NCBI RefSeq assembly: GCF_002953735.1
Contig: NZ_CP025536.1
Coordinates: 1,370,001-1,434,000 of the forward strand
Direction: 5' to 3'
Source of the DNA: Streptococcus pluranimalium
GTDB lineage: Bacteria > Bacillota > Bacilli > Lactobacillales > Streptococcaceae
Length of the DNA: 64,000 nt
The position numbers and the translations under genes were made by a program. Numbering within the stretch: position 1 is the stretch's first letter; the number at the start of each line of letters is the position of its first letter. The notes beneath the pieces were generated by a model. That model did not search any database and was not told the DNA's origin. It was given only the letters and a program-made list of their open reading frames with translations. Below are positions 31,445-39,956 of the stretch, in pieces.

Positions 31445-31500
31445 AGTATATAAGGCAAATGTAAAGAAATATTAGGGATTATTGTAAAGATTGTGTAAAG
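31445..31500 (-). promoter_or_regulatory. pstS promoter with Pho-box array
   Basis: The -10 TATACT is at 31445-31450 (minus strand). Three CTTTACA repeats lie at 31460-31466, 31483-31489 and 31494-31500, spaced 23 and 11 bases, the one- and two-turn spacing of OmpR/PhoB-type direct-repeat sites. PnpR is the obvious binder. Confidence 0.65.
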
Positions 31501-31534
31501 ATTGAACATTTCCTTTTACAATAATATCGCCATC

Positions 31535-31565
31535 AAAAAAAAGACCACGATCGGTGATCTTTTTC
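31535..31565 (-). terminator. pnpRS terminator
   Basis: AAAAGATCAC pairs with GTGGTCTTTT followed by eight T on the minus strand. It separates pnpRS from the pst operon. Confidence 0.8.
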
Positions 31566-31577
31566 TGATATGACACG

Positions 31578-32921
31578 TCATCTTCCCATACCAATCGTAA
31601 TTGGTAAGCTTAGGGTAAAGGTTGATCCTTGTCCCACTTGACTGTTAACACTAATTTTTCCTCCAAGAGCTTCTGATAATTCTTTAACGATTGACAGTCC
31701 AAGACCTGTTCCACCAGTCTGGCGGCTTCGTCCTTTATTAACCCTGTAAAACCGCTCAAAAATTCGTTCGAGTTGGTAAGGACCAATACCAATTCCTGTA
31801 TCAGCAACTGAAATTTCAAGTGACTTATCTTTTTCTAGTAAAGAAATCCTTATCTGACCACCTTGGTCAGTATAGCGAATGGCATTGGTTAGAAGATTGA
31901 TAATGATTTGCGAGAGCATGTAGTGGTCTGTCTCATAAATTAATTTGTCTGGTAATTCTAGTTGAAAATCAAGACCTTTTTCAGCCATCTTAGGGCTCAA
32001 TCCTTGTGTCACTTCTTTCAAGAAAGCAACTAAATCAAAAGAAGACAGTTGAGGCTTGCTTTGGTTGAGCTTAGAAAGGGTCAACATATGATTAACAATA
32101 TGTTCTAGACGATTACTTTCTTTTTGGATGATAGAAAGAAACTCCTGGCGCACAGCCTCATCTTCATCAATTGGCATTTCTATTAATGTCTCAGCGAAAC
32201 CTTTGATGGAAGTAACGGGTGTCCGTAATTCATGCGAAGCATTAGCTACAAAATCCATATTTTGCTGCTCATACAGTCGAATCGGTGTCAGGTCATAGAG
32301 AAAGACCATTACATCATGAAAATGCCCTTGATGATTTCTGATAGGAACAACAGTAACTTCTAGGATCAAATCTGTATCGCTCAATCCGACAAGTTCTTTT
32401 TTGATAACTTGTCCCTCTTCAAAAACACGATTAACCAAGACAGTAATGTCCGAGCGTCTCAAATCAGCTAGGGTTTTAAAAGATTTAGGGTCTAATCTAG
32501 GAAAGAAATTGCCCAATGACCGACTTTGCAACTCAATGCGTTTTGTTGGACTGACTACAAAAATCCCCATGGAAATGTGCTCTAAAAAAGCCTTGAAACT
32601 CAGGTCCTTATCTTGACTATCCTGGTCACTGAGCACTAAGTCTTTTTCTAAATTTTTCAAGCGCTTAGCTAGCCGTCTGAGGTCATCTGTTTCTTCTGTA
32701 AATGTAAAGAGTCGCCTTGAGCCTTCGCTGACTTGACTAACCTTATCAAAGAGCCTGTACCATTGCCAGATATGATAAAATTCCCAAACGAGACAAAGGG
32801 AAGTCAAGATGATTAAAGTATTCAAGAAAAGAGCCTGCTCTTCAATAACAGGACTAAGTAGGATTGAAAGGATTAACAAGAACAAGAATAAAAAACTCTT
32901 CTTAAGTCGCGTCTGCATCAC
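31578..32921 (-). CDS. pnpS: Phosphate-response sensor kinase PnpS
   Basis: 447-residue membrane histidine kinase of the PhoR class. Two N-terminal hydrophobic segments (about 8-45), a PAS-like region (100-205), the phospho-acceptor His in FVANASHELRTPVTS near 229, and an ATPase domain ending in GTGLGLSIVKEL near 405. It overlaps pnpR by four bases. The order pnpR-pnpS-pstSCAB-phoU matches the pneumococcal TCS04 locus. Confidence 0.92.
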   Translation of the reverse strand: MMQTRLKKSFLFLFLLILSILLSPVIEEQALFLNTLIILTSLCLVWEFYHIWQWYRLFDKVSQVSEGSRRLFTFTEETDDLRRLAKRLKNLEKDLVLSDQDSQDKDLSFKAFLEHISMGIFVVSPTKRIELQSRSLGNFFPRLDPKSFKTLADLRRSDITVLVNRVFEEGQVIKKELVGLSDTDLILEVTVVPIRNHQGHFHDVMVFLYDLTPIRLYEQQNMDFVANASHELRTPVTSIKGFAETLIEMPIDEDEAVRQEFLSIIQKESNRLEHIVNHMLTLSKLNQSKPQLSSFDLVAFLKEVTQGLSPKMAEKGLDFQLELPDKLIYETDHYMLSQIIINLLTNAIRYTDQGGQIRISLLEKDKSLEISVADTGIGIGPYQLERIFERFYRVNKGRSRQTGGTGLGLSIVKELSEALGGKISVNSQVGQGSTFTLSLPITIGMGR

Positions 32922-33634
32922 TTGTCTCCTTCAAACTTGTAGCCGTAACCTCTGACTGTTTTGATAATGGCAGGTGCCTTGGGATTATCCTCGATTTTTT
33001 CACGTAACTTACCGATATGCACATCCACTAAACGGGTCTCCTGCCCAAAATCATAGCCCCAAATTCGCTCCAACAGGCGTTCTCTGGTCAGCGTCATACG
33101 AGGATGCTTCAAAAGATAAACCAAGAGTTCAAACTCTTTAGGCGTCAAGCTAATCTCTCGATCTGCCTTGTAAATCTGATGACGCTCCAAATAGACCGTT
33201 AAGTCTGCAACTTGAAATTTCGTATCAGACTGGTCTTCTTCTTGGAGCAATTCTGACAGTTGATTTTTCTCAGTCCGACGCAGGATTGCCTTGATCCTAG
33301 CCAGAAGTTCCCGCGGACTAAAGGGCTTGGTCATGTAGTCATCCGCCCCTAATTCCAGAGCTAAAACCTTATCAAATTCCTCTCCCTTAGCTGACAGCAT
33401 GAGGATAGGGGTTTCGATACCGGCTTTTCGCAGTCTTTTACAAACTTCAACACCATCAAGTTGTGGCAACATGATATCTAAAACAATAAAATCAAAGGGC
33501 TGACCTTGTCCCAATTCTAGGGCAGACCGACCATCTTCGACAGTCGTTACCTCAAAACCTTCCTTAGCTAAATGGTAGGAAACCAAAGTGAGAATATGTG
33601 GCTCATCATCCACGATTAAAACACGCTTTTGCAT
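32918..33634 (-). CDS. pnpR: Phosphate-response regulator PnpR
   Basis: 238-residue OmpR/PhoB-type regulator. The phospho-acceptor Asp lies in DFIVLDIMLPQLDG near 52; the winged-helix domain covers about 140-235 (TPKEFELLVYLLKHP, VRGYGYKFE). Probable activator of pstS through the Pho-box array. Confidence 0.93.
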   Translation of the reverse strand: MQKRVLIVDDEPHILTLVSYHLAKEGFEVTTVEDGRSALELGQGQPFDFIVLDIMLPQLDGVEVCKRLRKAGIETPILMLSAKGEEFDKVLALELGADDYMTKPFSPRELLARIKAILRRTEKNQLSELLQEEDQSDTKFQVADLTVYLERHQIYKADREISLTPKEFELLVYLLKHPRMTLTRERLLERIWGYDFGQETRLVDVHIGKLREKIEDNPKAPAIIKTVRGYGYKFEGDK

Positions 33635-33681
33635 ACTGCCTCCTTTTGTTCATTATAACATAGAGACCATTTAAGAAAAGG

Positions 33682-33731
33682 AAAAAGAGCAAGAGGTCAT
33701 TTCAAAATTCTGAAATGCTTACTCTTGCTCA
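33682..33731 (-). terminator. Terminator of the aldo/keto reductase gene
   Basis: GAGCAAGAG and its complement enclose a second inner pairing CATTTCA/TGAAATG; TTTTT follows on the minus strand. Confidence 0.75.
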
Positions 33732-33770
33732 TTAAGGTGTTTAAACTGTGAAAAATTCCAAGCCTAGCTC

Positions 33771-34619
33771 TTAATCATATTCATGATAGTCATGGGGGTT
33801 TTGCCCTTCAACACGACCTGCTTCACCCTTGTCTAGGGCAAAAATAGCTGCCATGTCTTCGTCGCTGAGTTCAAAATCAAAAATAGCTGCATTCTCACGT
33901 TGATGGGCTGACTGGGATGCTTTAACAACATTAATAACGCCACGCTGGTAGTTCCAACGTAAAATGACCTGCGTCGTTGATTTGCCATATTTTTTAGCTA
34001 AGGTTTCCAAAGCTCCATCTTCCTTGACATTACTAATGTGGCGTCCTGTCGGACTCCAAGCTTCGGAGTGAATCCCTAATGCTTGATGGTAGGCATGAAG
34101 GTCTTCATTATTAAAGTAGGGTGACATTTCAATCTGATTAACAGCTGGCACGACACCTGTTGCTTCAATGATTTTATCCAAATGTTCTTTTTCAAAATTC
34201 GAAACCCCGATAGTCTTAACCAAACCAAGTTTTTGTGCGTCAACAAGCGCTTGCCAAGCCTCAACATAAAGACCATCCTTAGGATTGGGCCAATGAATGA
34301 TATACTCATCCAGATAAGTCAGTCCAAGGCGAGCCAACTGCTCTTGAATACTCATCAGAGCATCATCATATTGATGAAACATACCTGGTAATTTAGATGT
34401 TATCACGAATTCAGAACGGGGAATCCCTGATTCACGAATAGCTTGACCAACAATCCCTTCGTTGTGATAATTGGTCGAAGTATCAATGGAACGATAGCCA
34501 TTGTTGATAGCTTCCATCATTGCCAGTTTACCGACTTGCCCTTTGATATTTACAGTGCCAAACTTGATAACAGGCACTTCTCGTCCATCTCTAAGAGTTA
34601 TTCTTGGAATTTGTGTCAT
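33771..34619 (-). CDS. Aldo/keto reductase
   Basis: 282-residue NADPH-dependent reductase. Catalytic Asp/Tyr/Lys/His set is visible in SIDTSTNYHNE near 44-54, VITSKLP near 73 and YIIHWPNP near 108; TQVILRW and a late RVEGQNP segment complete the barrel. The in vivo carbonyl substrate is unknown. Single-gene unit; its promoter carries an inverted repeat over the -35. Confidence 0.93.
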   Translation of the reverse strand: MTQIPRITLRDGREVPVIKFGTVNIKGQVGKLAMMEAINNGYRSIDTSTNYHNEGIVGQAIRESGIPRSEFVITSKLPGMFHQYDDALMSIQEQLARLGLTYLDEYIIHWPNPKDGLYVEAWQALVDAQKLGLVKTIGVSNFEKEHLDKIIEATGVVPAVNQIEMSPYFNNEDLHAYHQALGIHSEAWSPTGRHISNVKEDGALETLAKKYGKSTTQVILRWNYQRGVINVVKASQSAHQRENAAIFDFELSDEDMAAIFALDKGEAGRVEGQNPHDYHEYD

Positions 34620-34649
34620 GACATTTCTCCTTTTGATAATGATACCTCT

Positions 34650-34703
34650 AGTATAACAAATAAAAACTATATTTTTAAACTAAAAAATATATAGTTTAAA
34701 AAT
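34650..34703 (-). promoter_or_regulatory. Aldo/keto reductase promoter with inverted-repeat operator
   Basis: -10 TATACT is at 34650-34655 (minus strand). AAACTATAT (34664-34672) and ATATAGTTT (34689-34697) form an inverted repeat, extended by ATTTTTAAACT/AGTTTAAAAAT, covering the -35. The regulator is unknown. The rest of 34704-34950 is AT-rich with nothing convincing. Confidence 0.5.
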
Positions 34704-34960
34704 ATTGCAATAACTGGTATAGGAAGGCTTTATCATATAAAATGATATTAAGAATCTGTATTCGTGAAAAAAAGCTTCTTAAATAGTCTATGATTTGGGA
34801 CGTCATTGAGACAGGATGTTCTCGGAAAACTATTGTATTTCTCCAAAAATCTAACAATGAACTGGCTAAGATCAGGACTGAAAGTAAGCATTTACTTGTC
34901 AATAAAAAATCCAAGTGTAACCTTTTTAAATCTCATTCGTTATATTAGTGAAAGAAGGAG

Positions 34961-35476
34961 GTGAGAACCATCAAGCTTGACGCTTATGAAGCAGAAATTG
35001 TCGGATTTGCTAATGAAATCGTCTTTTATTTAACAAAATCTGGTGTAGCTATAGAAGATGCTAAAGATGTCACCCAAGACGTTTTAGTGCAGATGCTAGA
35101 AAGTGATCTTATATTACCACATGAGAAAGTCAGAGCTTGGATGTATCGAGTAGCTGTCAGAAAATATATCGATCGCTTTCGACGTCATCAGAATTATCTA
35201 GATATCTTACAAAAAGAATTTTTTAAAACCGAAAATGTCATCGAGAAAAATCCCAGCGATTTTAATCCCCTGTATGAGGCTATGATAACCTTACCTGAAC
35301 AATATCGTATCATTATCGACCTTTTTTATTTTCAAGATTTTTCTATTAAAGAAATTTGCCATATCTTATCTCTCTCCGAGAGCAAGGTTAAAGTAACCCT
35401 CATGCGAGGCCGTCGAAAACTAAAACAACAATTAGAAATGGAAGGATATTATTATGAAGACTTCAATGGACTTTGA
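34961..35476 (+). CDS. ECF-type RNA polymerase sigma factor
   Basis: About 170 residues. Region 2 covers about 15-75 (DAKDVTQDVLVQML, VRAWMYRVAVRKYIDRFRR) and region 4 about 115-165 (LPEQYRIIIDLFYFQDFSIKEIC, SESKVKVTLMRGRRKL). The annotated GTG at 34961 lies inside a perfect 10-base Shine-Dalgarno (AAGGAGGTGA, 34955-34964); correct spacing instead points to the in-frame ATC at 34970, a rare non-canonical start. The downstream gene overlaps by 23 bases and encodes its probable anti-sigma. Confidence 0.85.
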   Translation: MRTIKLDAYEAEIVGFANEIVFYLTKSGVAIEDAKDVTQDVLVQMLESDLILPHEKVRAWMYRVAVRKYIDRFRRHQNYLDILQKEFFKTENVIEKNPSDFNPLYEAMITLPEQYRIIIDLFYFQDFSIKEICHILSLSESKVKVTLMRGRRKLKQQLEMEGYYYEDFNGL

Positions 35477-36425
35477 AACAATTGCTAAAAAGAGCAAGCG
35501 CAAACAACTTTGGAAAACGGTTAGTCTCAGTATTATCGGAGCCTTAGCACTAGGTGTCGTGATTGCAAAAGGGATGACTGAATTGACCAGTTACCACGGC
35601 AATCGTGTTAAAGATGACTATCTCCTTCGTTCCCAAATCGCCTATCCAAATGTGCAATATAAAAGTTGGTATTTTAACCCAACCTCCACAACTACTGGAA
35701 ACTTCACCTCTGATCGTTTTAAAAATATTAATGGTATTACCGTCCCTTATGAGACTTACGAGGCCAACTATTCTATGTGGCGTAATGGTGATACAACTGA
35801 AGCAGACTGGATTTTTCAAGAATCAGATGGCAGTCCTGCTTATACCATGAAAGAAAATTACAAATCCCCAATGTTTTATAACACTAACTTTAGGAGTGAG
35901 GGTAAAAACCATAAGGTTGCTAAAGAAATAGATATAGCTAAGGACATGCAAGGGCAGGCAATTGAGGTGGCTATCACCTTTGATAAGCCCTATACGTATA
36001 AAGAATTAGCTCAGAAACTTCCTAAAAACCTCATGCTTAACTGGCTCTGGATCGGAACGTCTAGCAATTTTGACGTTTCTACTTTGCCGCCTTCCGATCA
36101 ACTTGGTCTATTTGCCAATAATTCCTTATCGCAAGAAGATCTAAACTTCTTTAGCACTAACTTAAACAAGGCAATCAAAGATGGTATGTTTGCGAAAACT
36201 TACGGTACAACAACTGAAGGTAAGTCTTCTTATCATTTCAATCTAGAAACAGATGCTAAAGATTATCTCAAAAATAATCAAGATATCGATAAAGCCACTT
36301 TTAGTGGCGCTATTTTAACAGGTCGCGCTGAAAATTTTGCCCAACTAGCTTCTGAAGATTGGATTTTTGCCAGCAGCATTGGACAATCGGTCACAATCCA
36401 ACCCTACCACCAACTAAGCAAATAA
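35454..36425 (+). CDS. Membrane anti-sigma factor (Sigma_reg_N/C type)
   Basis: 323 residues: short cytoplasmic N-terminus (1-18, DFETIAKKSKRKQLWKT), one membrane helix (about 20-42), then a large extracellular region resembling the sigma-factor regulator domains of Bacillus YhdL/SigM-type systems. The 23-base overlap with the sigma gene supports co-expression. The inducing signal is unknown. Confidence 0.78.
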   Translation: MKTSMDFETIAKKSKRKQLWKTVSLSIIGALALGVVIAKGMTELTSYHGNRVKDDYLLRSQIAYPNVQYKSWYFNPTSTTTGNFTSDRFKNINGITVPYETYEANYSMWRNGDTTEADWIFQESDGSPAYTMKENYKSPMFYNTNFRSEGKNHKVAKEIDIAKDMQGQAIEVAITFDKPYTYKELAQKLPKNLMLNWLWIGTSSNFDVSTLPPSDQLGLFANNSLSQEDLNFFSTNLNKAIKDGMFAKTYGTTTEGKSSYHFNLETDAKDYLKNNQDIDKATFSGAILTGRAENFAQLASEDWIFASSIGQSVTIQPYHQLSK

Positions 36426-36471
36426 AGTTGATTTTTTAAAGAAAGTAAATTCAAAGGATTACAAATGCTAG

Positions 36472-36754
36472 CCAAAACTTCAATTGCTGGAAGATAAATA
36501 CCATGACATGAAACGACTCATTGAATCTCTATCCACTAGTCTAAAAGCATTTGAAGACCACTACTCTGACTATCTTATCCTGAGACATTTCTATGGTAGT
36601 TAAGAATGGTACCAAGCCATTGAGCAGCGAGATAAAGTTCATCTAAAAGCTGACATTTTTATGTGAAGATTTGCTCTATAATCTTATCGTAGAACACAAT
36701 CAATTAATTGAACGGTTCTTCGATTTGACAGCTAAGATGTATAAACATCTGTAA
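36472..36754 (+). pseudogene. DUF4298-like pseudogene
   Basis: Reading gives LEDKYHDMKRLIESL then LRHFYGS, a TAA, EWYQAIEQRDKVHLKAD, and after a frameshift LCEDLLYNLIVEHNQLIERF to a natural stop. This order of motifs fits the DUF4298 small-protein family. One in-frame stop and one frameshift inactivate it. The remainder of 36426-37004 shows no other gene. Confidence 0.6.
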
Positions 36755-37004
36755 GGTCATTAATTCCAAAAAAAATGACACATCAGCAAACCTAAAAACG
36801 AAATATTTCTCAACCTAAACTTGATTAAATCACTATTTTGGAGACATAATGTTTTAGGTATTCTAACACTTCAATCCAAATAACATCTTCCTTTATGTCT
36901 TCTGAAGTAGCTTACGGTTGAGTTTTTGTCTTATTGTCTATCAAGAATTGACTAATGTCTGGATTTATTCTATGATAACGGTAAGATAGAAAAGGAGGTT
37001 CATT

Positions 37005-37202
37005 ATGGCTAAAAAGGTTTTGTACTTTTCCGTTGCGGTTGCTATTGTTTGTCTGGTGTTGATGTTTCTATATGCTTGGTTAAACCCCGGTGATTTTCCC
37101 TTTGGACCGGTATTCGGTTTAGGCCTAACACTTCCTATCATGTTGGTCTCCATTGTGATTATCATCATTCAAAACATCCGAAAAGCTTCGAAAAATAACT
37201 AA
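37005..37202 (+). CDS. Small membrane protein, 65 residues
   Basis: Two hydrophobic helices (about 5-25 and 38-56) around a short NPGDFPFGP loop, ending in a basic tail RKASKNN. AAAGGAGG lies 7 bases upstream of the ATG, and a terminator follows. Family not recognised. Confidence 0.78.
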   Translation: MAKKVLYFSVAVAIVCLVLMFLYAWLNPGDFPFGPVFGLGLTLPIMLVSIVIIIIQNIRKASKNN

Positions 37203-37218
37203 AAATTCAAAAGCTATC

Positions 37219-37250
37219 AACCGCCAGCTCAAATTGGCGGTTTTCTTGTT
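37219..37250 (+). terminator. Terminator of the 65-residue membrane protein gene
   Basis: AACCGCCA pairs with TGGCGGTT, followed by a T-rich tail. Confidence 0.85.
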
Positions 37251-37296
37251 TTTATCTCTGAAAAAGCTGACTTAAAGCCAAAATAAAACATACTAG

Positions 37297-37333
37297 CTCC
37301 CTCACCAATGAGTGAGAGAGCTAATATTTTTTT
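37297..37333 (-). terminator. Terminator of the flavin oxidoreductase gene
   Basis: AGCTC..TCAC pairs with GTGA..GAGCT around a short loop; a T-rich but interrupted tail follows on the minus strand, and seven T on the plus strand. Confidence 0.5.
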
Positions 37334-37337
37334 GTAC

Positions 37338-38384
37338 TTAACGCTCTTTAAAGTAATCTCTAACAATGGGAGCTACTTCTTCTCCATACAGACGAATAGC
37401 TTCTAGCACATCTTCATGTGGCATAGAGCCAATCGGCAAATGAAGCATAAAACGGTCAAGTTCAAGCGCTTCAATTAAACCAATGATTTTTGCTACCACA
37501 TGTTCTGGATCCCCCACAAACATCGCTCCGTCAGGACCGACTTGTTGCAGATAGCTCTCATAGGTCATTGATGACCAGTGAGGTCGATCTTTACCGATAT
37601 TATCTGTTTCTGTTTTAGTTGGATAATAATAGTTATCAATGGCTGATTGGTTATCTTTTTCAAGCCATCCCCAGGAGTGCGCAGCAACTTTCATCTGGCT
37701 TAAATCATGCCCATGTCGACTGCCAATTTCGCGGTAAATAGCTGCTAGCTGACCAAAGGCTTTAGGATTGCCACCAATTGTCGCATAAGCGATTGGCAAA
37801 CCTTTTTCTGCAATTTTAACGGTAGAATCAAGATTCCCACCTGTTGCTACCCAAACGGGAAAATCTTCTTGTGTTGCACGGGGATATACTGGTTTTTCAT
37901 CAACAGACTGGGTATGTTTACCTGACCAGGTCAAGTTGGTATTGTCACGAATCTGAAGAAGCATATCTAGTTTTTCATCAAATAACTCATCGTAATCACG
38001 CAAATCATAACCAAACAAAGGGAACGACTCAATAAAGGAACCACGCCCCGCCATAATCTCCGCCCGGCCATTTGAGATAGCATCAATGGTCGCAAACTGT
38101 TGATAGACACGGACAGGGTCATTCGATGATAAAATTGTCACTGCACTTGACAAGCGAATTTGCTTAGTATTGACAGCACCTGCTGCTAAAACAATCTCTG
38201 GTGCAGAAACTGCAAAATCTTCACGGTGATGTTCCCCAATAGCATAGACGTCCAAACCTACTTTATCAGCCATTTCTATTTCTTCGACAAGATTGCGAAT
38301 ACGCTGACTATGACTTAACAGTTCTCCTGTTTTTTCCAATGGTGTTGTCTCTCCGAAAGTTGTGATGCCTAGTTCAATGGTCAT
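37338..38384 (-). CDS. LLM-class flavin-dependent oxidoreductase
   Basis: 348-residue luciferase-like monooxygenase. The barrel is recognisable from IELGITTFGE at the start, VYAIGEHHREDFAVS near 47-61, LSSAVTILSSNDPVR near 77-91 and AGRGSFIESFPLFG near 111. Substrate unknown. The ATG has GAGGTAAA upstream. Single gene. Confidence 0.9.
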   Translation of the reverse strand: MTIELGITTFGETTPLEKTGELLSHSQRIRNLVEEIEMADKVGLDVYAIGEHHREDFAVSAPEIVLAAGAVNTKQIRLSSAVTILSSNDPVRVYQQFATIDAISNGRAEIMAGRGSFIESFPLFGYDLRDYDELFDEKLDMLLQIRDNTNLTWSGKHTQSVDEKPVYPRATQEDFPVWVATGGNLDSTVKIAEKGLPIAYATIGGNPKAFGQLAAIYREIGSRHGHDLSQMKVAAHSWGWLEKDNQSAIDNYYYPTKTETDNIGKDRPHWSSMTYESYLQQVGPDGAMFVGDPEHVVAKIIGLIEALELDRFMLHLPIGSMPHEDVLEAIRLYGEEVAPIVRDYFKER

Positions 38385-38624
38385 TCAGTTTACCTCTATT
38401 TTTGATTTTAGCATTATTTTATTACTAATTAGTTATATTATCAAGAAAAAAGATTGATTAAACCCAATCTCAATCTAATATGCTCGTTTAGCTCAACCAT
38501 AACCTGCGTCTAAAGTTCCTAACCGATCTTAGCTAGACAGACCTGTCAGCAGACAAACCATTCCTTTTATTGCTAACTGAAAGAACTCAATCAGGCAATA
38601 AGACTTTTTTTGAATCCAATCATT

Positions 38625-38789
38625 TCAAAAGTAGACTATTTCACTCCGAACTTGGAAAGAAAGCATTAAAGAATAAGCATTTTTCCGATTGTTACTAGAA
38701 GCTCGCATGATACCTAATTTTTCCAGATCAGAAAGAATTACTTTCTAGACCGTTTTTTCAATTCTCATACTATTAACTAACCATAGCAA
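38625..38789 (-). pseudogene. Remnant of a Fic-type or other HTH protein C-terminus
   Basis: Minus-strand reading gives RIEKTV, a stop, then KVILSDLEKLGIMRASSNNR and a further twenty residues to a stop. The pattern looks like the winged-helix tail common at the end of Fic/DUF4172-like proteins. No start and one internal stop. The rest of 38385-38830 shows nothing. Confidence 0.35.
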
Positions 38790-38830
38790 CAAAAGCGCTA
38801 GGTAGCAGACCAAGCACGGCAAAACAACGA

Positions 38831-39247
38831 CTACTCCCCTTCTTGATAATCGTCATCACGGTCGTAATCAAATTTAAGAGGAACATTCATGAGACTTCTG
38901 ATCACTCCAAAATTGATAAACAACAGTACATAATGGCTTAGAAAATAAATACTGAAGGACCATTCTGGTGATATCAATGCATAGACGATCGTCAAAATGA
39001 TTAGAGCTATAAATGCCCACTTACTCTGAGTCAAATAATGACCAAACATGATAACTTCTTCTTTTAATGCTAGTTTTTCACCTCGAGTTGGCAGGCAAAC
39101 CAAAAAAATAATCATATTCAAAAAGAGCATGATAAATTCCATAAACAGGATTCGCCAAAGACTTTGTTCAAAACAGTAACCCAAAACCAAAGTAATCAAA
39201 CTGTTAATAGCTATAGCACATAACACTTCTTTTGTCCGATGTGACAT
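38831..39247 (-). CDS. Unrecognised four-helix membrane protein in the bacteriocin island
   Basis: 138 residues with four hydrophobic segments (about 8-25, 28-50, 70-90, 93-118) and an acidic tail DYDRDDDYQEGE. ATG 39247 is selected because AAAGGAAG lies upstream. It ends an operon-like run behind a regulator box at 40334-40365. By position it could be an immunity or export helper, but no family was recognised. Confidence 0.65.
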   Translation of the reverse strand: MSHRTKEVLCAIAINSLITLVLGYCFEQSLWRILFMEFIMLFLNMIIFLVCLPTRGEKLALKEEVIMFGHYLTQSKWAFIALIILTIVYALISPEWSFSIYFLSHYVLLFINFGVIRSLMNVPLKFDYDRDDDYQEGE

Positions 39248-39296
39248 TTTTTCTTCCTTTATAGACTGCGACTTCATACCAGAGATGAGGGTGATA

Positions 39297-39617
39297 TTAC
39301 AGTGGACCCGCTAATGACTGGGCTAGCATTAGTAGGGGAGCTAGTTGCCCACGTTTAAGGCTGGGATATTTACTCAACCATACCCCAAAATCAACAACCG
39401 ACTTGGGTGCCTCATAGCGATGACCCATTAAATAAATAGACAGAGATTGACTTAATTGCGCCGCAATAGTTATTACCTCACGCTCCGATTTGGCCTCTTC
39501 TAATGTCGCGCTATATTTTGCGAATAATGAGTGTAAATCACTAGTCTTCTTCACCTGACAATCACTCAAGACTGTCATCAACTCAGTTTTTAATTCCGAT
39601 TTTAATTTGCTAACCAT
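39297..39617 (-). CDS. Small helical protein, possible bacteriocin immunity
   Basis: 106 residues, largely helical and soluble (KLKSELKTELMTVLSDCQ, YSATLEEAKSEREVITIAAQ). Size and predicted helices fit cytoplasmic immunity proteins, and it lies in the regulated operon, but no family signature was certain. AAGGGA precedes the ATG. Confidence 0.55.
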   Translation of the reverse strand: MVSKLKSELKTELMTVLSDCQVKKTSDLHSLFAKYSATLEEAKSEREVITIAAQLSQSLSIYLMGHRYEAPKSVVDFGVWLSKYPSLKRGQLAPLLMLAQSLAGPL

Positions 39618-39630
39618 TATTCCCTTACCT

Positions 39631-39942
39631 TTAAATCATATTGTATTCTTTTTGAAACGTTTTTTCCGAAACCACCCGATGATTACTGACATCAAGATAA
39701 TCTCCTGGATAAGCCAGGACATACATCCCATAGCCACCAAATCCACCTGCCATTGTTCCAACAGCGCCAGTTTTAGCATTTTCAAGGGCAGAAGGTTGTA
39801 AGGCAGCCATTAGAATTCTCACATGGTCATCAACCCAGACTATAATATTTTTATCAAATGCTTCTTGAACCCAGTCTGGATAAGGTGCAATACGATTAAC
39901 TTGCCAAACCACAACAGGTTCATTGCGATATAAAACTGTCAT
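39631..39942 (-). CDS. Unrecognised 103-residue protein
   Basis: Soluble product with VWQVNRIAPYPDWVQEAF, a central GAVGTMAGGFGGYGMYV stretch and a C-terminal AYPGDYLDVSN that resembles a small beta fold seen in accessory proteins of phage and islands. GGGAGG precedes the ATG. It follows a broken immunity gene and is under the same regulator box. No function can be given. Confidence 0.6.
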   Translation of the reverse strand: MTVLYRNEPVVVWQVNRIAPYPDWVQEAFDKNIIVWVDDHVRILMAALQPSALENAKTGAVGTMAGGFGGYGMYVLAYPGDYLDVSNHRVVSEKTFQKEYNMI

Positions 39943-39956
39943 CTGAAACCTCCCAA

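Noticed and set aside
33667..33677. Single ACCATTTAAGA half-site near pnpR
   Set aside because: No partner half-site 21 bases away and no promoter at the required distance; chance match.
34755..34764. CACGAATA resembling a competence (ComX) box
   Set aside because: One mismatch and wrong spacing to the T-run; no gene follows in the right direction.
34696..34914. 72-codon open frame on the minus strand upstream of the aldo/keto reductase
   Set aside because: No ribosome site, no recognisable domain, and it overlaps the operator-like repeat.
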